A DNA stretch of 64,000 nucleotides, taken from Welwitschia mirabilis. Lineage: Eukaryota; Gnetophyta; Gnetopsida; Welwitschiales. The first letter of the stretch is position 1. Every line of letters starts with the position of its first letter. Positions 1-12,400 of this stretch are shown in pieces. The notes under the pieces are model-generated. The model was not told the origin of the DNA. It ran no database searches and was given only the letters and a program-made list of their open reading frames with translations. The translations under genes and the position numbers were made by a program. The DNA lies in the NCBI GenBank assembly GCA_051453625.1, contig JBOZIK010000001.1, positions 267,995,382 through 268,059,381 of the forward strand, read 5' to 3'.

Positions 1-1079
1 CACACCACAACATAATGATAATCTTCTTTTTTTCTTTTGAAGTCCTCCTTGATAATGGCACCAAAATGTTGCGATGCATATTTGTGCTTCTAATTCCAAT
101 ATTTTAAAGATCAAATTTAACTTGTAATATCTGAAAAGCTAATAATCTAATTACACATAATACACATTTATATAGTGGAATCAATCCAAAGTTCATAACT
201 TAGAGAAGATTTTAAATGAGAATATGAAAAATTACTTTCATAAAAAGAAGAGTAAAATATTTTGAAATTTTACTTTATAGGAAATAAAATTAAGTGATGT
301 AAATATGAATATGAAATGCAACACAATGGAATGAAATGAAATTTAATGTAATGAATGCAATTTTAATGTAATGAATTAACTAAACTTCCAATCTACTGTC
401 ACTTAAATTAGTCCTTATAACGTATTTCAATTATAAATTCAAGTCACTTAAATTGTAATTAAGATAAGCTATAAGGAAGAATAATAAAACTTTTGAAAAG
501 ATTTAAATTCAATAAATACTTTTATTAATGAAATTGAATTACATTAACTTACAACAATAACTTTTTAATGAAAGATTTACTGCCTAACACCAAGGTGACT
601 CTTCTCATAAGTAGGATGCATCTTTTTGCTTTCTACAAGTCATCATAAGAATGTATATGATAAAAGATAATTTTGAATAGCATCTAAAAGGGTCTATTTA
701 TAGGTTGTGATAGGTTGCTAAAGTGTGAAACAAAGAGGTATGAGTTAGATACATTCTTCATAATAATTTAATTAAGTTTATAAAATATTTTGACTATCAT
801 TCATCGTGTCGTTCCTACAACATAGAGGATGATACTCCATCTGTGAACTAATGCTTAGCATATATCAAATATGGTAACTATTGTCTAGATTCTCATTTCA
901 TAACATAGAGGATAATGATACTTTTCTATCTGTCATCTTCTCTGTCATTCCCATCACATGAAGGATGATAATGATATCTTCATCACATTTCTTTGATTCA
1001 TCATTATCCAAAAATGGATTCTTGTGTTGGAAATTATTACATCTTTTGACTTGTATTGAATATTTGCATAATTTTCATA
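1..1079. other. AT-rich DNA, no gene seen
   Basis: I see no coding stretch, RNA gene or LTR boundary. Around 790-990 the phrase 'catagaggatgat' recurs three times in degenerate form. The stretch may hold the lost 5' half of the gypsy remnant that begins near 1,080, but no gag or protease motif is readable. Confidence 0.5.
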
Positions 1080-1935
1080 AATCCTTAGAAAAACCTGTTA
1101 ATAGGATCTAAAAATGTACTCCATAAGTGTATTAAATAGGTTAAGTTAGCATCTCAATAATATCCTCATTTATTATAGGACTTATCAAGAGCATAAGAAC
1201 CATTTGAGAATAGCATTACAAACTTTGCAGAATCATCAATTATATTCTAACATTGAAAAATTCTATTTTTAAAAGAAATTCATTTAATTTCTAGGTTACA
1301 TAATATTCAAGAAAGGTATATTAGTGAATTAAGATAAAGATTTAACATTTATAGAATGGCCAATACCTACAAATATTACTAAGGTTAGAAGCTTCTTTGG
1401 TCTTACCAGTATTATTATCGATTCATATTCAACTTCTTTAATATAGCTTCTTTATTAATAAGACTTAAAATAAATAAATAAATAAATATTTTTAATAGAT
1501 AAAAAAATGTTAGTAATAATTTGATCATCTTAAGAAATGCTTAACTAGTGCTTAAGTCTTAGTAATACTAGATGATTTAAAGAACTATTTTATTTATTCT
1601 AATGCTTTTGGAGAATATCTTGGAGTAGTGCTTGAACATGATAAAAGAATAATAACTTATAGATCCAAACAACTTAAAACTCATGAGATAAATTATCTTA
1701 TTCATGATGTTAAATTAGCTATAGCAAATTTTTCTTTCAAATTATAGAATCATTATCTTTATGATGGAAAGTTTCAAATTTGAATAGATTATAAGGGTTT
1801 ACAATACATTTTTACTTAACCAAACTTAAAACTTAGGCAAAGAAGATGGTTGATATTTTTATGTGATTTTGATCTAGGGATTTTACACCATGAAAGTAAG
1901 GGAAATAAAGTTGTAAATGCTCTTAGTAGATGAGT
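1080..1935 (+). pseudogene. Ty3/gypsy reverse transcriptase C-terminus and RNase H (element A)
   Basis: Decayed pol of a Ty3/gypsy retrotransposon, which would copy element RNA into DNA and degrade the RNA template. Read in one orientation with stops and shifts, it shows in order the RT active-site block (LNNILIYY, where the family has LDDILIYS), the thumb (HLRIALQTLQNHQLY), the connection motif (EWPIPTNITKVRSFFGL, family EWP.P..v.EVRSFlGL), and RNase H (RSKQLKTHEINYLIHD; RQRRWLIFLCDFDLGI; NKVVNALSR). Both catalytic aspartates of the RT are Asn through G-to-A change, and the first RNase H Asp (family DAS) is also Asn. There is no recognisable gag, protease or RT N-terminus upstream. Integrase follows directly, as in all Ty3/gypsy pol genes. 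Confidence 0.88.
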
Positions 1936-2089
1936 ATATCTTAAAGTAATCATAAAAATTCAAAGACAAATTTTCACCATTATGTTAGAGGGGTGTAAAA
2001 AAAAAAGGATGATAATTGTTGAAAATTAAAGAACCAATTAGACAAATCAATAGATTTAGAGAATCTTAGCATTGATTGAGATGGTATGA

Positions 2090-2840
2090 TTAAATTCAAT
2101 GAAATATTCTTCGTTCTTAATGTGGATTTAATTAAACATAAGCTAATTTTTAAATTTCATAATCCACCTATAGCAGGCCATCCTTAAGGGACTAAAATGT
2201 ATTAAAACATGAAACAAAAAATTTAGTAGTTAGGAATGAAAAAGAATATAGTAGAATTTATATCAAGGTGCCTTATTTATAAATAAATTAAAGTAGAACA
2301 TACAAATCCAACAAGATTACTTTATCATCATAATTTTCTAGAATATAAATGAAATGTTATTTACATAGACTTAATTATAGGATTTTCAAAAACTTAAATA
2401 GGTAATGACTGTATTATGGTAATAATTGATAGACAACTAAGTCAAAAAATTTCATTCTAGTAAAATGTAATTATGATGTAAAAGATATAGTTAAGGTTTA
2501 TATTCAAAAAAAATTTTGATTGCATGATGTGCTTTCAAGAATTATTTATAATCAAAGATTAAAAATTTACTTATAAGTTTTAATAATAATTGCAAATAAG
2601 TTTAGGAACAAAGTTAAATATGAGTACTACATCTCATCCTAAAATAAATTATTAGGTACAAAGAGTTAATTAAATTTTAGAAGATCTTCTAGATAATTCC
2701 AAGGGTTGGAAAGAGTACCTACTATTGGTAGAATTTTTATATAATAACAATTATCAAAGTTCAATTCAAGTAACTCCATTTAAAGCCATATATGGTAGAA
2801 AGTGTAGAGAACCTACTTCATAGATAGAACCTGAAGAAAG
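2090..2840 (+). pseudogene. Ty3/gypsy integrase (element A)
   Basis: Decayed integrase, the enzyme that inserts retrotransposon cDNA. The zinc-binding head begins near 2,160 with AGHP*GTKMY (family aGHpGvtKMy). Next come MVIIDRQLS (family vvvDRLtK) near 2,415, TTSHPKIN*QVQRV near 2,625 (family TAyHPQTDGQsERv) and a strong C-terminal run near 2,720-2,820 (LLLVEFLYNNNYQ; PFKAIYGRKCREP). These are diagnostic of the plant chromovirus branch. Many in-frame stops arise from Gln and Trp codons. It continues the RT/RNase H remnant upstream on the same strand and cannot make an active enzyme. Confidence 0.88.
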
Positions 2841-2989
2841 ATTGATGATAGAGTAAAAAAGCATTATAAAAAATAAAAAGTAAGATGAGGATCATGAAGA
2901 ATAGACTTAAAGAAGCACCGAATAGTTAAAAGATGAATGTAGACTATCAAAGAAGAGATATTGAATTTAAATAGGTTATTATGTATTTT

Positions 2990-3349
2990 TCAAAATATTA
3001 CTAATGAAATAAGTAATAAGAGGAATTAAGAGATCAAAATTAAATTCTTAATTCATTAGTCCATTTAAAATATTAGAAACAGTTTGTCCTCAAGCTTGCT
3101 CTAACTCCTTGATTATTACACTTACATGATGTTTTCTATTTAAGTATGCTAAGAAAGTATATTGCAAATCCTTCTTATGTATTAAATTAGACTTATATTT
3201 AGGTGGAACTAGATTGTTTAACTATAGAGAAGCCAAAAATAGTGCTACAATCAAGGAAAGATAAATTGAAGTAATCATAATCTTAAATTTCATAATATAT
3301 AGTTAGGTCTTTTTAAGATCGTTATGTTAAAATCCCAGGAGTAAATCAA
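2990..3349 (+). pseudogene. Integrase C-terminal tail, possible chromodomain region (element A)
   Basis: This is the extreme C-terminus of the gypsy pol. Readable pieces are FISPFKILET (family FiGPFeIlerVG), then HDVFYLSMLRKYIANPS (family HdVFHVSMLRKyi.dpsh), which in plant chromoviruses precedes the chromodomain. The following residues are too decayed to prove a chromodomain, which is expected here. The signal ends at the polypurine tract, so this marks the end of the coding region of element A. The assignment to a Tekay/Del-type chromovirus is inference from these motifs. Confidence 0.75.
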
Positions 3350-3366
3350 GTCTAAGTGGGAGACGA
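3350..3366 (+). other. Polypurine tract of element A
   Basis: A purine-rich run (aagtgggagacga) lies directly before the TG that opens the candidate 3' LTR and just after the end of integrase. This is where second-strand priming would occur. Confidence 0.6.
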
Positions 3367-4722
3367 TGTCATATTCGATATTCTGTAAATCTTATTTACT
3401 TGAATACTAAGTATATTAAGCTTTGAATTACATGATTAATTATCTTTGTTTAAAGGCATTATTAAATTAAGATAGTATTTTAAATTAACCTTAGTTTATA
3501 GTTTTTATAATTTATCATGAAAATGACAAAAATTATGTTAGAAGGTTTTTATAAGAAATGCTATTCAAACATTTAAAATCAAATAACTCTATTATGTAAA
3601 GGAATTAAAATTACATAATAAAACTAATAAATTAAAAATTTCAAGAGGACATAATATATGTTGCGTATCTTATTTACCCATTTAAATTCTTACTAAATAT
3701 GATAACTATACCATATTTAAAATTTTCTTTCTTGTGTTATGTGATTAATAGATTTTATGCATTTTGAAATAAATAAGCATTTAAACAAGTATATGCACTA
3801 TTATGTAGAACTAAAAATAATGAATGAGTAGGTTTTCTCTATTATAACTCTTATATTCTTAACATATGTAAGGGCACTTGGTTCATAACATACTCATTAT
3901 TTTATTCATTGGAATTAAAGAATTTATCTTATTATGCCATATAAACATTTTAAGATTTATGCATTTATTATTTTGATACATGTCTTGGATGAATTAAACT
4001 TATTTATAAGCCTGTGAAAGACTAAAAAGAAGCTAGCATAAAAAAATAATTTATGTAATTAACCTTGATAATTAAAGTAATAAGATTAGTCATCCTAATT
4101 AGGTGCATGAGTCATAAATATGATCTCTTTTTGTGCTCCAATTTCACCTAATACTTATCCCACTTATTAATGATAAATCATGCAATCTTATGATCTTAAG
4201 TTATGTTCCTCTATTTACCTATATATAAAGATCCTTTTATCTCTTGTAAAATATGACACTCTTCATTTTTTTATATATAAGTACATTTCCTTCTTTACTC
4301 TTTATTTCTTTCATTCTTTTTCTTGTGAAGCTTGAAACTTAAAATCTTGAAGCTAAGGAACTCTTGAGTTTGGATCTTTATTAGTCTTTAACTATTAAGG
4401 ACTTACTAATATTTCCAAGTAAGATCTTTAATCTTATTATCCATATGATCTTTTTTTAAAATTCTAGTATAATAATGTGGTATTACATTAGGGAATCATT
4501 TATGATTTTTATGCAATTATGTTATAAAATATCCTTTCCTTCCATTAGCTCTCACCAAAACATTGGGGAGATATAAGGGGCCTTTTATGCTTAGTAAAAG
4601 AGGTTACTAATAGATAATTACGGTCAAGTAAGCAAGGAGTTCATAATTGAGGGAAAAAGAGGAAAAAAAAGGAATTTGGGTATCCATGTTTATTTTAACA
4701 TTATATTTTTATCTATTATACA
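3367..4722 (+). repeat. Candidate 3' LTR of element A
   Basis: Starts with TGTCATATTCG right after the polypurine tract. A TATA-like box (tatatataaag) is at 4,220 and a second at 4,272, followed by a pyrimidine-rich leader, as in LTR promoters. The 3' end is uncertain; I placed it at a TACA near 4,722. The partner 5' LTR is not in the window, so the boundaries rest on one copy. Confidence 0.45.
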
Positions 4723-6689
4723 TCAGGTTCGTCATAATAGGGGCACAGTGTAATCCTGAAAAATTCCTTTATCCTAAGGTTCATAGTAAATGGTTATTTT
4801 TGAATTGATTTGATTGTTATTTCTATAATAATTTGAATTAATAACTTCATTAAGATATTTTATAAGTAATTAGTTAGTATATTTATTATTTTACTAATCT
4901 AAGTTATTACTTAACTAGTTGTAAAAACTTTATCATATTTTTGTTATGATGAAAATTAAATTTCTAGAATAGATACAAAAGATAAAAATACTATAACTTA
5001 TTAACTAGTAGGTATAAAAACAAATAATTTTTCTCATGGGCAAATAATTTAAATTTTTGTAACTATCTATTATGATATCTATAAACTTGAGCATCCAAAT
5101 TGTAGAAAATTACATAAGATTTACAAAACATCTTGATTCATTTAAAAAATCAAAGTATTTTGAAAGTTATGTTCATTTTAATGTAGTTCATTAGGACTAT
5201 AATTTTAGAAAATTTAATAGTTTTTAGCCTTAATTGATAACCTTAAAAATAATATTTTTAGAACTCTAAGAAAATTTAGGTTAGATTTCTAGTTTTTGAA
5301 AAGCTACTATAATTTGTTTTCTTTATAATTAATTAATTATTATTTTTTTACTATGATTTTTCCTTAACATAAATATTTTATAGCTTATCCCTTTTTTATT
5401 AACTTATAATATAGCCATATGAATCTTAAATAAAAATTTATATCTTAATAATTATGCTTAAGCTATACTTCTTTTTGTTTCATGGAGATTGTCCTATTAG
5501 CATGGAAGAATGTTTTTAGGATTAACATAGCTCTAGGTATGTTTTAGTTTCTTTAAGTACATTATTAAGATGTGATTTGATATATTTTAGATATTTTTAT
5601 TATTATTAAAAGAAAAAATAAAAAATATTTCCTTGATCTAGATTTTTATTATTATAATCTTGAATATAGAGATATTCTTGTATGCTTGTTTTCTTTTATG
5701 GTTATTCCTAGAAAATGAACTTGATAATTATTATAACTAGGTAAGTAATTCATTAAATATCCATATTAGTTAGAATTGCACACATACATTTGTGTAATTA
5801 ATTCATCGAGCAAAATTAAATAAAAATAATTCTAATAATATTCATCCTCACATTTCTATTTCATCATCAAGATGAGTTGCATTGCATTTTATTTTTAATA
5901 ATACCCTTTTGGAAGTGGATTTAATCATCTCTCTTCTATCCTGCCCATGTATGAACTTACCCCAACTTAATATCTCAAGCCCTTGGCCTTGATGGATTAT
6001 ATTATACTATTCAAAAATGCTTCAAGAAAGCCAAGGTTATTTGTAAGCATGCATCCATCTCAAGTATCATCTCTCACTTATATTGTGGGTATATCAAGGT
6101 GACGGGAAAGCCTATGAAGTTTAGCCTAGCCATATTTGTATGGCTTAGAACTTAAAGTAGAACCAACTCACATCTAGAGGATGGTTGGATATCAAGTTAG
6201 AATGTCATTAATTAGAGTTGCAACCTCCTATTATATTGGTTAATCATTATCCTTAAACTTATCCATTTATGTTTATAATGATTTTACGTCTTCTTAACTA
6301 TTCATAAGATATATTTTATGTAATGTAAAGCTTAGGATAAATGGAGAACATAAACTTATGATATTATTATTATTTATAAATGAAAATAATATAGAAAATA
6401 ATTATAGGTAAATATATAATATTAATATGATTTATTTTTATTAGAATATAGAAATACTAATAAAGAAATAATTAAATTATGATCCTAATTTCTGTTATAT
6501 CTATTAGATAATAATATTAAAGAAGGAAAAATAGTGCTTAATTAGGATAAGATAAGATAGTATTTCACACATAATAAATAGCCTTAAATTGGATTATAAT
6601 GCATTATTTTCAACTCATTAACTACTTAAGGTACCTATCCTCTGAAAAGTACAAAGCTCCCTCTATGTGTATTATTATAGTTCAAAAAT
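4723..6689. other. AT-rich DNA, no gene seen
   Basis: No coding motif, RNA gene or LTR pair is recognisable. A less AT-rich stretch at 5,930-6,250 resembles the 3' part of an LTR in composition, but I found no second copy. Confidence 0.45.
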
Positions 6690-7190
6690 CAATGCAAAGT
6701 TATAACAATTAATATCTTATATCATTAAAAATTTAGGTGTCATTAAGAAGTTTTATATTTTAAGTAGGAGATTACAGAATAAAATAGACTACAATATAAA
6801 GAAGATTATAAGTGATTATGGAGGATAATTTGATAATGGAATGTTTAAAGGATGATGTGAGAAGAAAGTTATAACTCATGAATTTTCAAGACCTAGGATT
6901 CCATAACAAAATGGAGTTATAAAAAGAAAGTATAATGCTTTATAAAAAATATTTAGAGTGATAATCCAAGAAAAGGATATAGCTAATGTATTTTAGATTG
7001 AATATTTAAATACAACTTTCTATCTATCTAATAATCTTTTACTACCACAATCACTTATAAGATGTAAAAAGAAAAAAGGCTAAATGTGTCATATTTTAAA
7101 ATATTTGGTAGTAAATTCTATATTCTAAAGAATGATAATTAGAATAAAAATTTTGACTCTAAATTATCTAAAGACATATTGCTTTATTAT
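6690..7190 (+). pseudogene. Ty1/copia integrase core remnant (element B)
   Basis: Decayed Ty1/copia integrase. Readable blocks are KKIISDYGG*FDNG (family IRSDyGgEF.N) and, from about 6,880, HEFSRPRIPQQNGVIKRK (family HefS.PRtPQQNGVvERKN). The Asp of the second block survives, but the catalytic Glu of the last block is Lys (GAA to AAA). Blocks around 6,990-7,170 correspond to the region after the core (family fWaEAv.TA.YilNR). The same-strand RT remnant follows at 7,440. No gag or protease is visible upstream, so the element is 5'-truncated or unreadable there. Confidence 0.82.
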
Positions 7191-7439
7191 TTCAAAATAA
7201 GCAAAGCATATAGAGCACCAAAGTTTAGGTAGAATTGAGAAGTGTGTGCATGTTAGAGTGGATGAAGGTGATTCAAGGAATGATAATAAAGATAATGGAG
7301 TAGAGATAATTTCTGAAAGGACTAAATTAAATTCTCAAACCTCTAGTTCTTTACCTTTTTTTTTATCTCCCTCATCTAAGGGATCCTCAACTACAACAAA
7401 CTAAGAAACTCAAAAATAAATAATTATGATAAAAGATCT

Positions 7440-8340
7440 ATCCATAGAATCTATGATTAGTGATGTATTTGATAAGTTAAAGAATAGACGTTTAATTTGT
7501 GTAAATGTATGTTTTGTTTCTATCTTAGAACCTAAAGCCTTTGAAGAGGCCAAATAAGATGAGAATTTGACTATTCTATGAAAGATAAACTTGATTAATT
7601 TAAGAATAGTAATGTATGAGATCTTATTTCTAGAAAAAGTGATCATAATATTATTGGTACTAAATAGATCATTAAAAATAAACTAAATCAGAATTCTCAA
7701 GTGGTGAAAAATAGAGTAAGGTTAATGGCACAAGAATAAATTCAAATGGAATGCATTTATTTTGAGGAACATTTGCACTACTTGCTAGATTAGGATGAAT
7801 TCACATTTTTCTTGCATTGTATTATTTTCATAGGTTTAAAATTTATTAAATGGATGTAAAAACTAAATTTTTGGATGGAACTTTAAATGAACTTATCTTT
7901 ATAGAATAACCCTTGGGTTTTTAAAAACTAGAGCATCCTAACCATGTCTATAGGTTTAAAAGTAACTATATAAACTTAAGCAGACATTAAGGGCATGGCG
8001 TGAAAATTTAAACTTCTTCCTCTTAGCTCAAAATTTCATTAGAGGTAAAATAATAAAAATTTATTTATTAAAAATATCAAATCTGATTTCTTACTTGTTT
8101 ACATTTATGTTAATGACATTATCTTTGAAATAACCATGGATTCTATATCTTATGAGTCTACTAAACTTATATCCAATCATTTTAAAATGAGCCATCTTAG
8201 TGAGATATAAATGTTTTTTAGATCACATGTCAATCAAAGAAAAGATGATGTATTTTTATCATAGCAAAAATTAATATGTAAACTTGTGAATAAGTTTTAA
8301 TTAGATCTTTGCAAGGTAAAATTAGTGGCTAAATTAATGG
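7440..8340 (+). pseudogene. Ty1/copia reverse transcriptase remnant (element B)
   Basis: Decayed RVT_2-type reverse transcriptase. In order: SILEPKAFEEAK (family S..EPk...eAl) near 7,520, IIGTK*IIKNKLN (family viGtkWvfk.Kl) near 7,650, VRLMAQE near 7,720, NNPWVFKN (family kqPpGF) near 7,910, and the active-site block LVYIYVNDIIF near 8,105. The family has YVDD there, so the first catalytic Asp is Asn. A short tail (HFKMSHLSEI, family FeMs.lGel) follows. Stops and frame shifts are scattered throughout. It ends against sequence that I read as the start of the split LTR of element C. No LTR of its own could be delimited. Confidence 0.85.
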
Positions 8341-8399
8341 CTAAAGTAGTGGTTAAATTAGTGACCAAAGCAGTGGTTGTATTATTGTTTTATTTTCTT

Positions 8400-9045
8400 A
8401 CTTCTTATTTTTGTGTATATGAAAAGGTACTTATAATGATTATAGTTATTAGGATGTAATATGCTTTTTTCTTTTCTTTTCTTTTTTAAGTTTTTATTTA
8501 AACATTTATTCATTATGAAAATAATTTTTATGTGGTTATTGGAATTACTTACTAAATGATTTATCTTAATAATTTACCATGTAATTGCAAGTAGTGAAAT
8601 GTTAAATATTTATTATTTAGTATTATGATAAAATATTAATACACCTAGTGGCTAAAAAAGGTAATGATTAATGGTTATAAATCCTCATCATCTTTTTTCA
8701 TGATGGTCTCTCTTTATGTTCTTGTGTCTCTTTAAATTCTTACAACCTCTCATAATGACTAGGAATTTTTTCTCTTCTCATTTTCATATCTTGAGAAATC
8801 CTCTATAATTAGATCTTGGTGATTTATACTTTAGAGCTTGAGAGTCTTTGGAGTCTTTAGGAGTTTACAAGTTCTGATCTTAAATTTGAGTATGGTTCAA
8901 GGATTTATTTATTTATCTTATGATCTTTTTCTTTCATTTTCTTTTATCTTGTTATACTTACATGATTTTAGTATTTCATAAAGCTTTCATTAGTATCTTA
9001 TAATATCATTTTAAAGTTTATAAGTCTTATTCTTATTGTATACCC
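8400..9045 (+). repeat. Left part of the split 5' LTR of element C
   Basis: AT-rich LTR-like sequence interrupted by element D at 9,046 and resuming after 31,394. The join is fixed by D's perfect TACCC target duplication. Support for LTR identity: it resembles the LTR of element E (compare 8,560-8,700 with 13,760-13,900, including 'cacctagtggct' against 'cacctggtggcc'), and the right part ends at a primer-binding site. The left boundary is a guess. Confidence 0.45.
9041..9045. other. Target-site duplication of element D, left copy
   Basis: TACCC, identical to 31,390-31,394 on the far side of the element. Confidence 0.85.
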
Positions 9046-10191
9046 TATTAATTTATATTGCCAAGTTGATGTCAAACTAACAAATATAGCGTAAAGTAAT
9101 ATGTTGAAAACATTTTAAGAAACTAAAGTCCTTGTAGGTTAGAAGCAATACAACATTTGTTACTAGCTTTGTGAAAACAAAAGTCTAATTGATTTATAAA
9201 GGGATTGATCGAATTCTAGAAGAGTCGACTAGACCTATGTTGAAAATATTTTGTTACATCAAATTGATAAGGGATTGACTAGATTAAAATGGGATCAATT
9301 GGACCTAAATATAAAGTGGTTGACCATGTTCCAGAGGGGTTGATCAGATCTGAGCTAAAAACATTATCTTATGGGACCTAGACCTAGAGCAGTCGACCAA
9401 ATTTAAATGAAGTCAACTAGACTATGAGACATAAGGAAATCAACGTGATCAGAATAACATGAAATCAACCAAATTTAATGATAGCAATTAATAAGGTTGA
9501 CCAAATTCTTTGAGGAGTCTACTAGTTATAGTAGAAACAAAACTTTTTAGCTTATTTTCCTAGCTAATGTATCTTTATTTTTTACTGTTGAAGTATTAGA
9601 TTTATTTGTAAACCCTTAAAATATATCTTCTATATAAGCCAAATGAATTAAAACATTTAGGGACTTTCTAGTTGTTTAAAAAAAAAAAAAAGTAGAGTTT
9701 TGTACTATTGATATTCATTGGTTAAGAGGCTACACTATATGAACTTGTACTTCTGAATTTTCTAATAAGAAGAGTATTCTTAACTTTGTTGTACTTTAAA
9801 TATAGGGAGTCAATGCATTCAAGTACACTATTATCACTAATATCTTTAGTTCTGTAAAGGTTGAAACTTAGTCTTAGAAAGTCCATTTGTAAAGGTTACA
9901 GGTTGATCTAAGAAACCTAGAAAGAAAGCAATAAGGATCTGGATTAGATTAAGGTTAAATCTAATAGCCGAGAGTGGAGTAGGATGTTTTTCCAAACCAC
10001 TATAATTCTTTATATCTAGTGATCTTATTTAGTATTTTCTAGTTTTAGTTTTTTTATTCATTTAATCTTATTTGATAATAGTTAGATTCTTAATTCAAAT
10101 GCATAAATATTTTTAGTGTGATTTTGAAGGGGTAAATTTTATATTGTAAATCTTATTTAACCCCCTTCCCCCTAGGGTTCTAGATCCTACA
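9046..10191 (+). repeat. 5' LTR of element D
   Basis: 1,146 bp, starting TATTAATTTATATTGCC (ancestral TG now TA) and ending GATCCTACA. It pairs with 30,204-31,389. The U3 part holds repeated variants of a GTCGAC-centred motif (for example 9,224, 9,398), most already changed to GTTGAC or GTCAAC. The U5 part (from about 9,720) is the best conserved between the two copies. Confidence 0.9.
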
Positions 10192-10212
10192 TTTAATATA
10201 TAGCAAGGTTGA
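10192..10212 (+). other. Degenerate primer-binding site of element D
   Basis: TTTAATATATAGCAAGG follows the LTR directly. It matches the usual copia sequence complementary to initiator tRNA-Met (TGGTATCAGAGC) with several G-to-A changes and one small deletion. The position is diagnostic; the sequence alone would not be. Confidence 0.6.
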
Positions 10213-10256
10213 ATCAGTTGTAGATCCTAATATATCTTAACTTCTGAACCACAAAA

Positions 10257-11600
10257 ATGAGTAATCTTGCTAATGGCCTCTTTACAAGAAGACTACCTAT
10301 GTTTAATGGATTCAGTTATCTTACCAGAAGGTCCAAATGAGAATTTTTCTTAGGTCTCTTGATGTAGACATAGATAAGGTTATCTACAACAAATATATTA
10401 TGCCTACAGTAGCCAAAATTAATAGTAATGATATCACCATGCTTGTTGAGAAACCTTGAGAATAATGAACCTCCATTGATGAGGCCAAAGTAACTATAGA
10501 TTCTCATGATCTTAATGTTATTGTTTCTATAGTTTCTATAGATGAATTTAAGAAGATCATTAATTATGAACATGACAAGGAAGTTTAGGACATTTTTGAG
10601 ATATCTTATGAAGGAACATCCACCATAAATTAGGTAAAGTTATAAATGCTTATCTCGAAGTTTGATGATATTGACATCAAAGAGGAAGAAACTCTACAAG
10701 AGTACTTCACTAGACTAATAGATATAGTGAATTCAATTGATAAGACTAGGAGAAAAGATGAAGAAAGAAAAAGTGGTATGAAAATTTCTAATATCTTTTC
10801 TAAATCATTTTGAGATAAAGATCACTTCCATAAAGGAAAGTAAGAACATTAATTGAATGACCCTAGGTGAACTGTAAGGTAATCTTTAAACTTATGAGTT
10901 GAAGTTATTTAAATATAATAAGAAAAGTCTTGCATTAAAAAGTGTGTAGCAAGATTTTGGATTTGAAAAATTAGATGAAGATTCTTGTAAGGAGGAGATT
11001 GTACTATTAGCCAAAATATTTAAAATATTCTTGCACAGAAGCAGAAGAGATAGGAAATCAAGTAAGGGATAAAAAATGGGTTCATTCAAGAAGAAGAGAA
11101 AATAAAAAGAGATCCAATTCTATGCCTATAAAGGATACAAACATGTTATAAACAAATTTCCTAATAATAGATGGAATTAGAGAAGATCCAAGAGGTCATC
11201 ATTCATTACTTCTTTAAACAATGCAAATAAGGAAAATAACAATAGTTCTAGACAAGAGTCAAGTGAATCAAATGATTTAGACATTATAGAAGAAGGTCAA
11301 AAATAGCTAAAGGACATCTGCTAAGAGCTATAAAAACCTAGTAAATTGGATCAACTAAACAAAATAGCAAAGGTCCTAAAAAGGGAAAAGGAAGTATTAG
11401 AGGCTAAATATAAGATGATCCAAATAGATAATACCAAGCTAACTAAAAAGGTAAAAAGGTTATCTCATTTTGTAAATAAATTTTTAAAAATTTTTGGCAA
11501 ATTAGAATAGATTCTTGAAATACAAAAAATAGTCCATAACAAAAGAGGTATTGGTTTTACCTCCCCAAAACTAGTCATTCATTTGGATAAGATAAAATGA
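10257..11600 (+). pseudogene. Copia gag, UBN2 type (element D)
   Basis: Decayed capsid/nucleocapsid gene. The start is an ATG at 10,257 reading MSNLANGLFTRRLPMFNGF, like the start of element F's gag (MSNPSNGFS). The capsid body matches the UBN2 gag family: FRTFLRYLMKEHPP near 10,590 (family eiWDiLe.tYEGT), then IKITSIKESKNIN and YELKLFKYNKKSLALKS near 10,830-10,940. A zinc knuckle near 11,120 has lost its cysteines (YAYKGYKHVINKF, where Tyr and Phe replace Cys). A coiled coil follows (LNKIAKVLKREKEVLEAKY; LTKKVKRLSHFVNKF), ending NKRGIGF, all typical of the SIRE lineage. Many in-frame stops. Confidence 0.85.
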
Positions 11601-11789
11601 CAATATAATAATTTTATTTTAAAGATTACCTATAATTTTTTTTGAAAATCAAGTCATTCAAAATTATTTTGCAAATTTAGAAAGATAATGTTATTTTTAA
11701 ATCTTGCTAGTACCTTCCCATTTAAATTGTTCTAAAAATTATAAATCACAATAGACTAAAAGAACTAAGTGAGTAATGGCTGACAATTT

Positions 11790-12400
11790 AAAAATCTTAT
11801 TGATTTAAATATAATTTAAGATATCAAATGAAACTTACTGATATTTGGAAAATGATTGTTCTTGATGCATGATAGGTGAAAGATCAAGATTTCAACACTT
11901 GAATGATTTTGAGAGGAGAAGCAATCTTTAGTGATAATGAAAAAACCAAAATTAAAGGCATTGAAAGCATCAATGGAGGTCACATGCTTAAAATTAATGA
12001 AGTTTTATGTGAATGGTCTTAAACATAATTTGCATACTACTTGTGATAAATGTCATAAAGCTATTTTTGATAATAAAAAATATGAACTTATACATAGTAA
12101 AATAAATGAAGTTCTTCTTAAATCAAATAGAATAGATAACATTTATATTATTGATCAACCTTTTTCTATTTATTATTTTTCTCACATAAGTTAAGAAGAG
12201 TTATGGCACCAATAGTTAGGACATGTAAAATATGATCATCTTAAAATCATTATTAAAAAGAAAATTAAAATAATTCTTAATGTTAATATTGATAAACATG
12301 AACTATGTGGTGCATGTCAAAAAGAAAAATAAGTTAGAAACTTCCATAAGAGTAAAAACTTAGTTTATATAATAATGATCCTTAAACTCATTCACATGAA
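11790..12400 (+). pseudogene. Copia protease and GAG-pre-integrase remnant (element D)
   Basis: The protease active-site block near 11,850 reads YLENDCS*CMIGERSRF where the family has YLDSGCSrHMtG, so the catalytic Asp-Ser-Gly is destroyed. From 11,950 an open stretch of 87 codons covers the region before integrase: VNGLKHNLHTTCDKCHKAIF matches vdGLkhNLLSISQLCDkG.kv.F, with one internal shift. From 12,195 to 12,400 the His/Cys region is readable (ELWHQ*LGHVKYDHL; ELCGACQKEK*VRNFHKSK). The order is that of all copia pol genes. Confidence 0.83.

Noticed and set aside
7410-7646. 78-codon minus-strand ORF
   Set aside because: Antisense shadow of the plus-strand copia RT remnant.
10316-10573. 85-codon minus-strand ORF
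   Set aside because: Antisense shadow of the plus-strand gag of element D.
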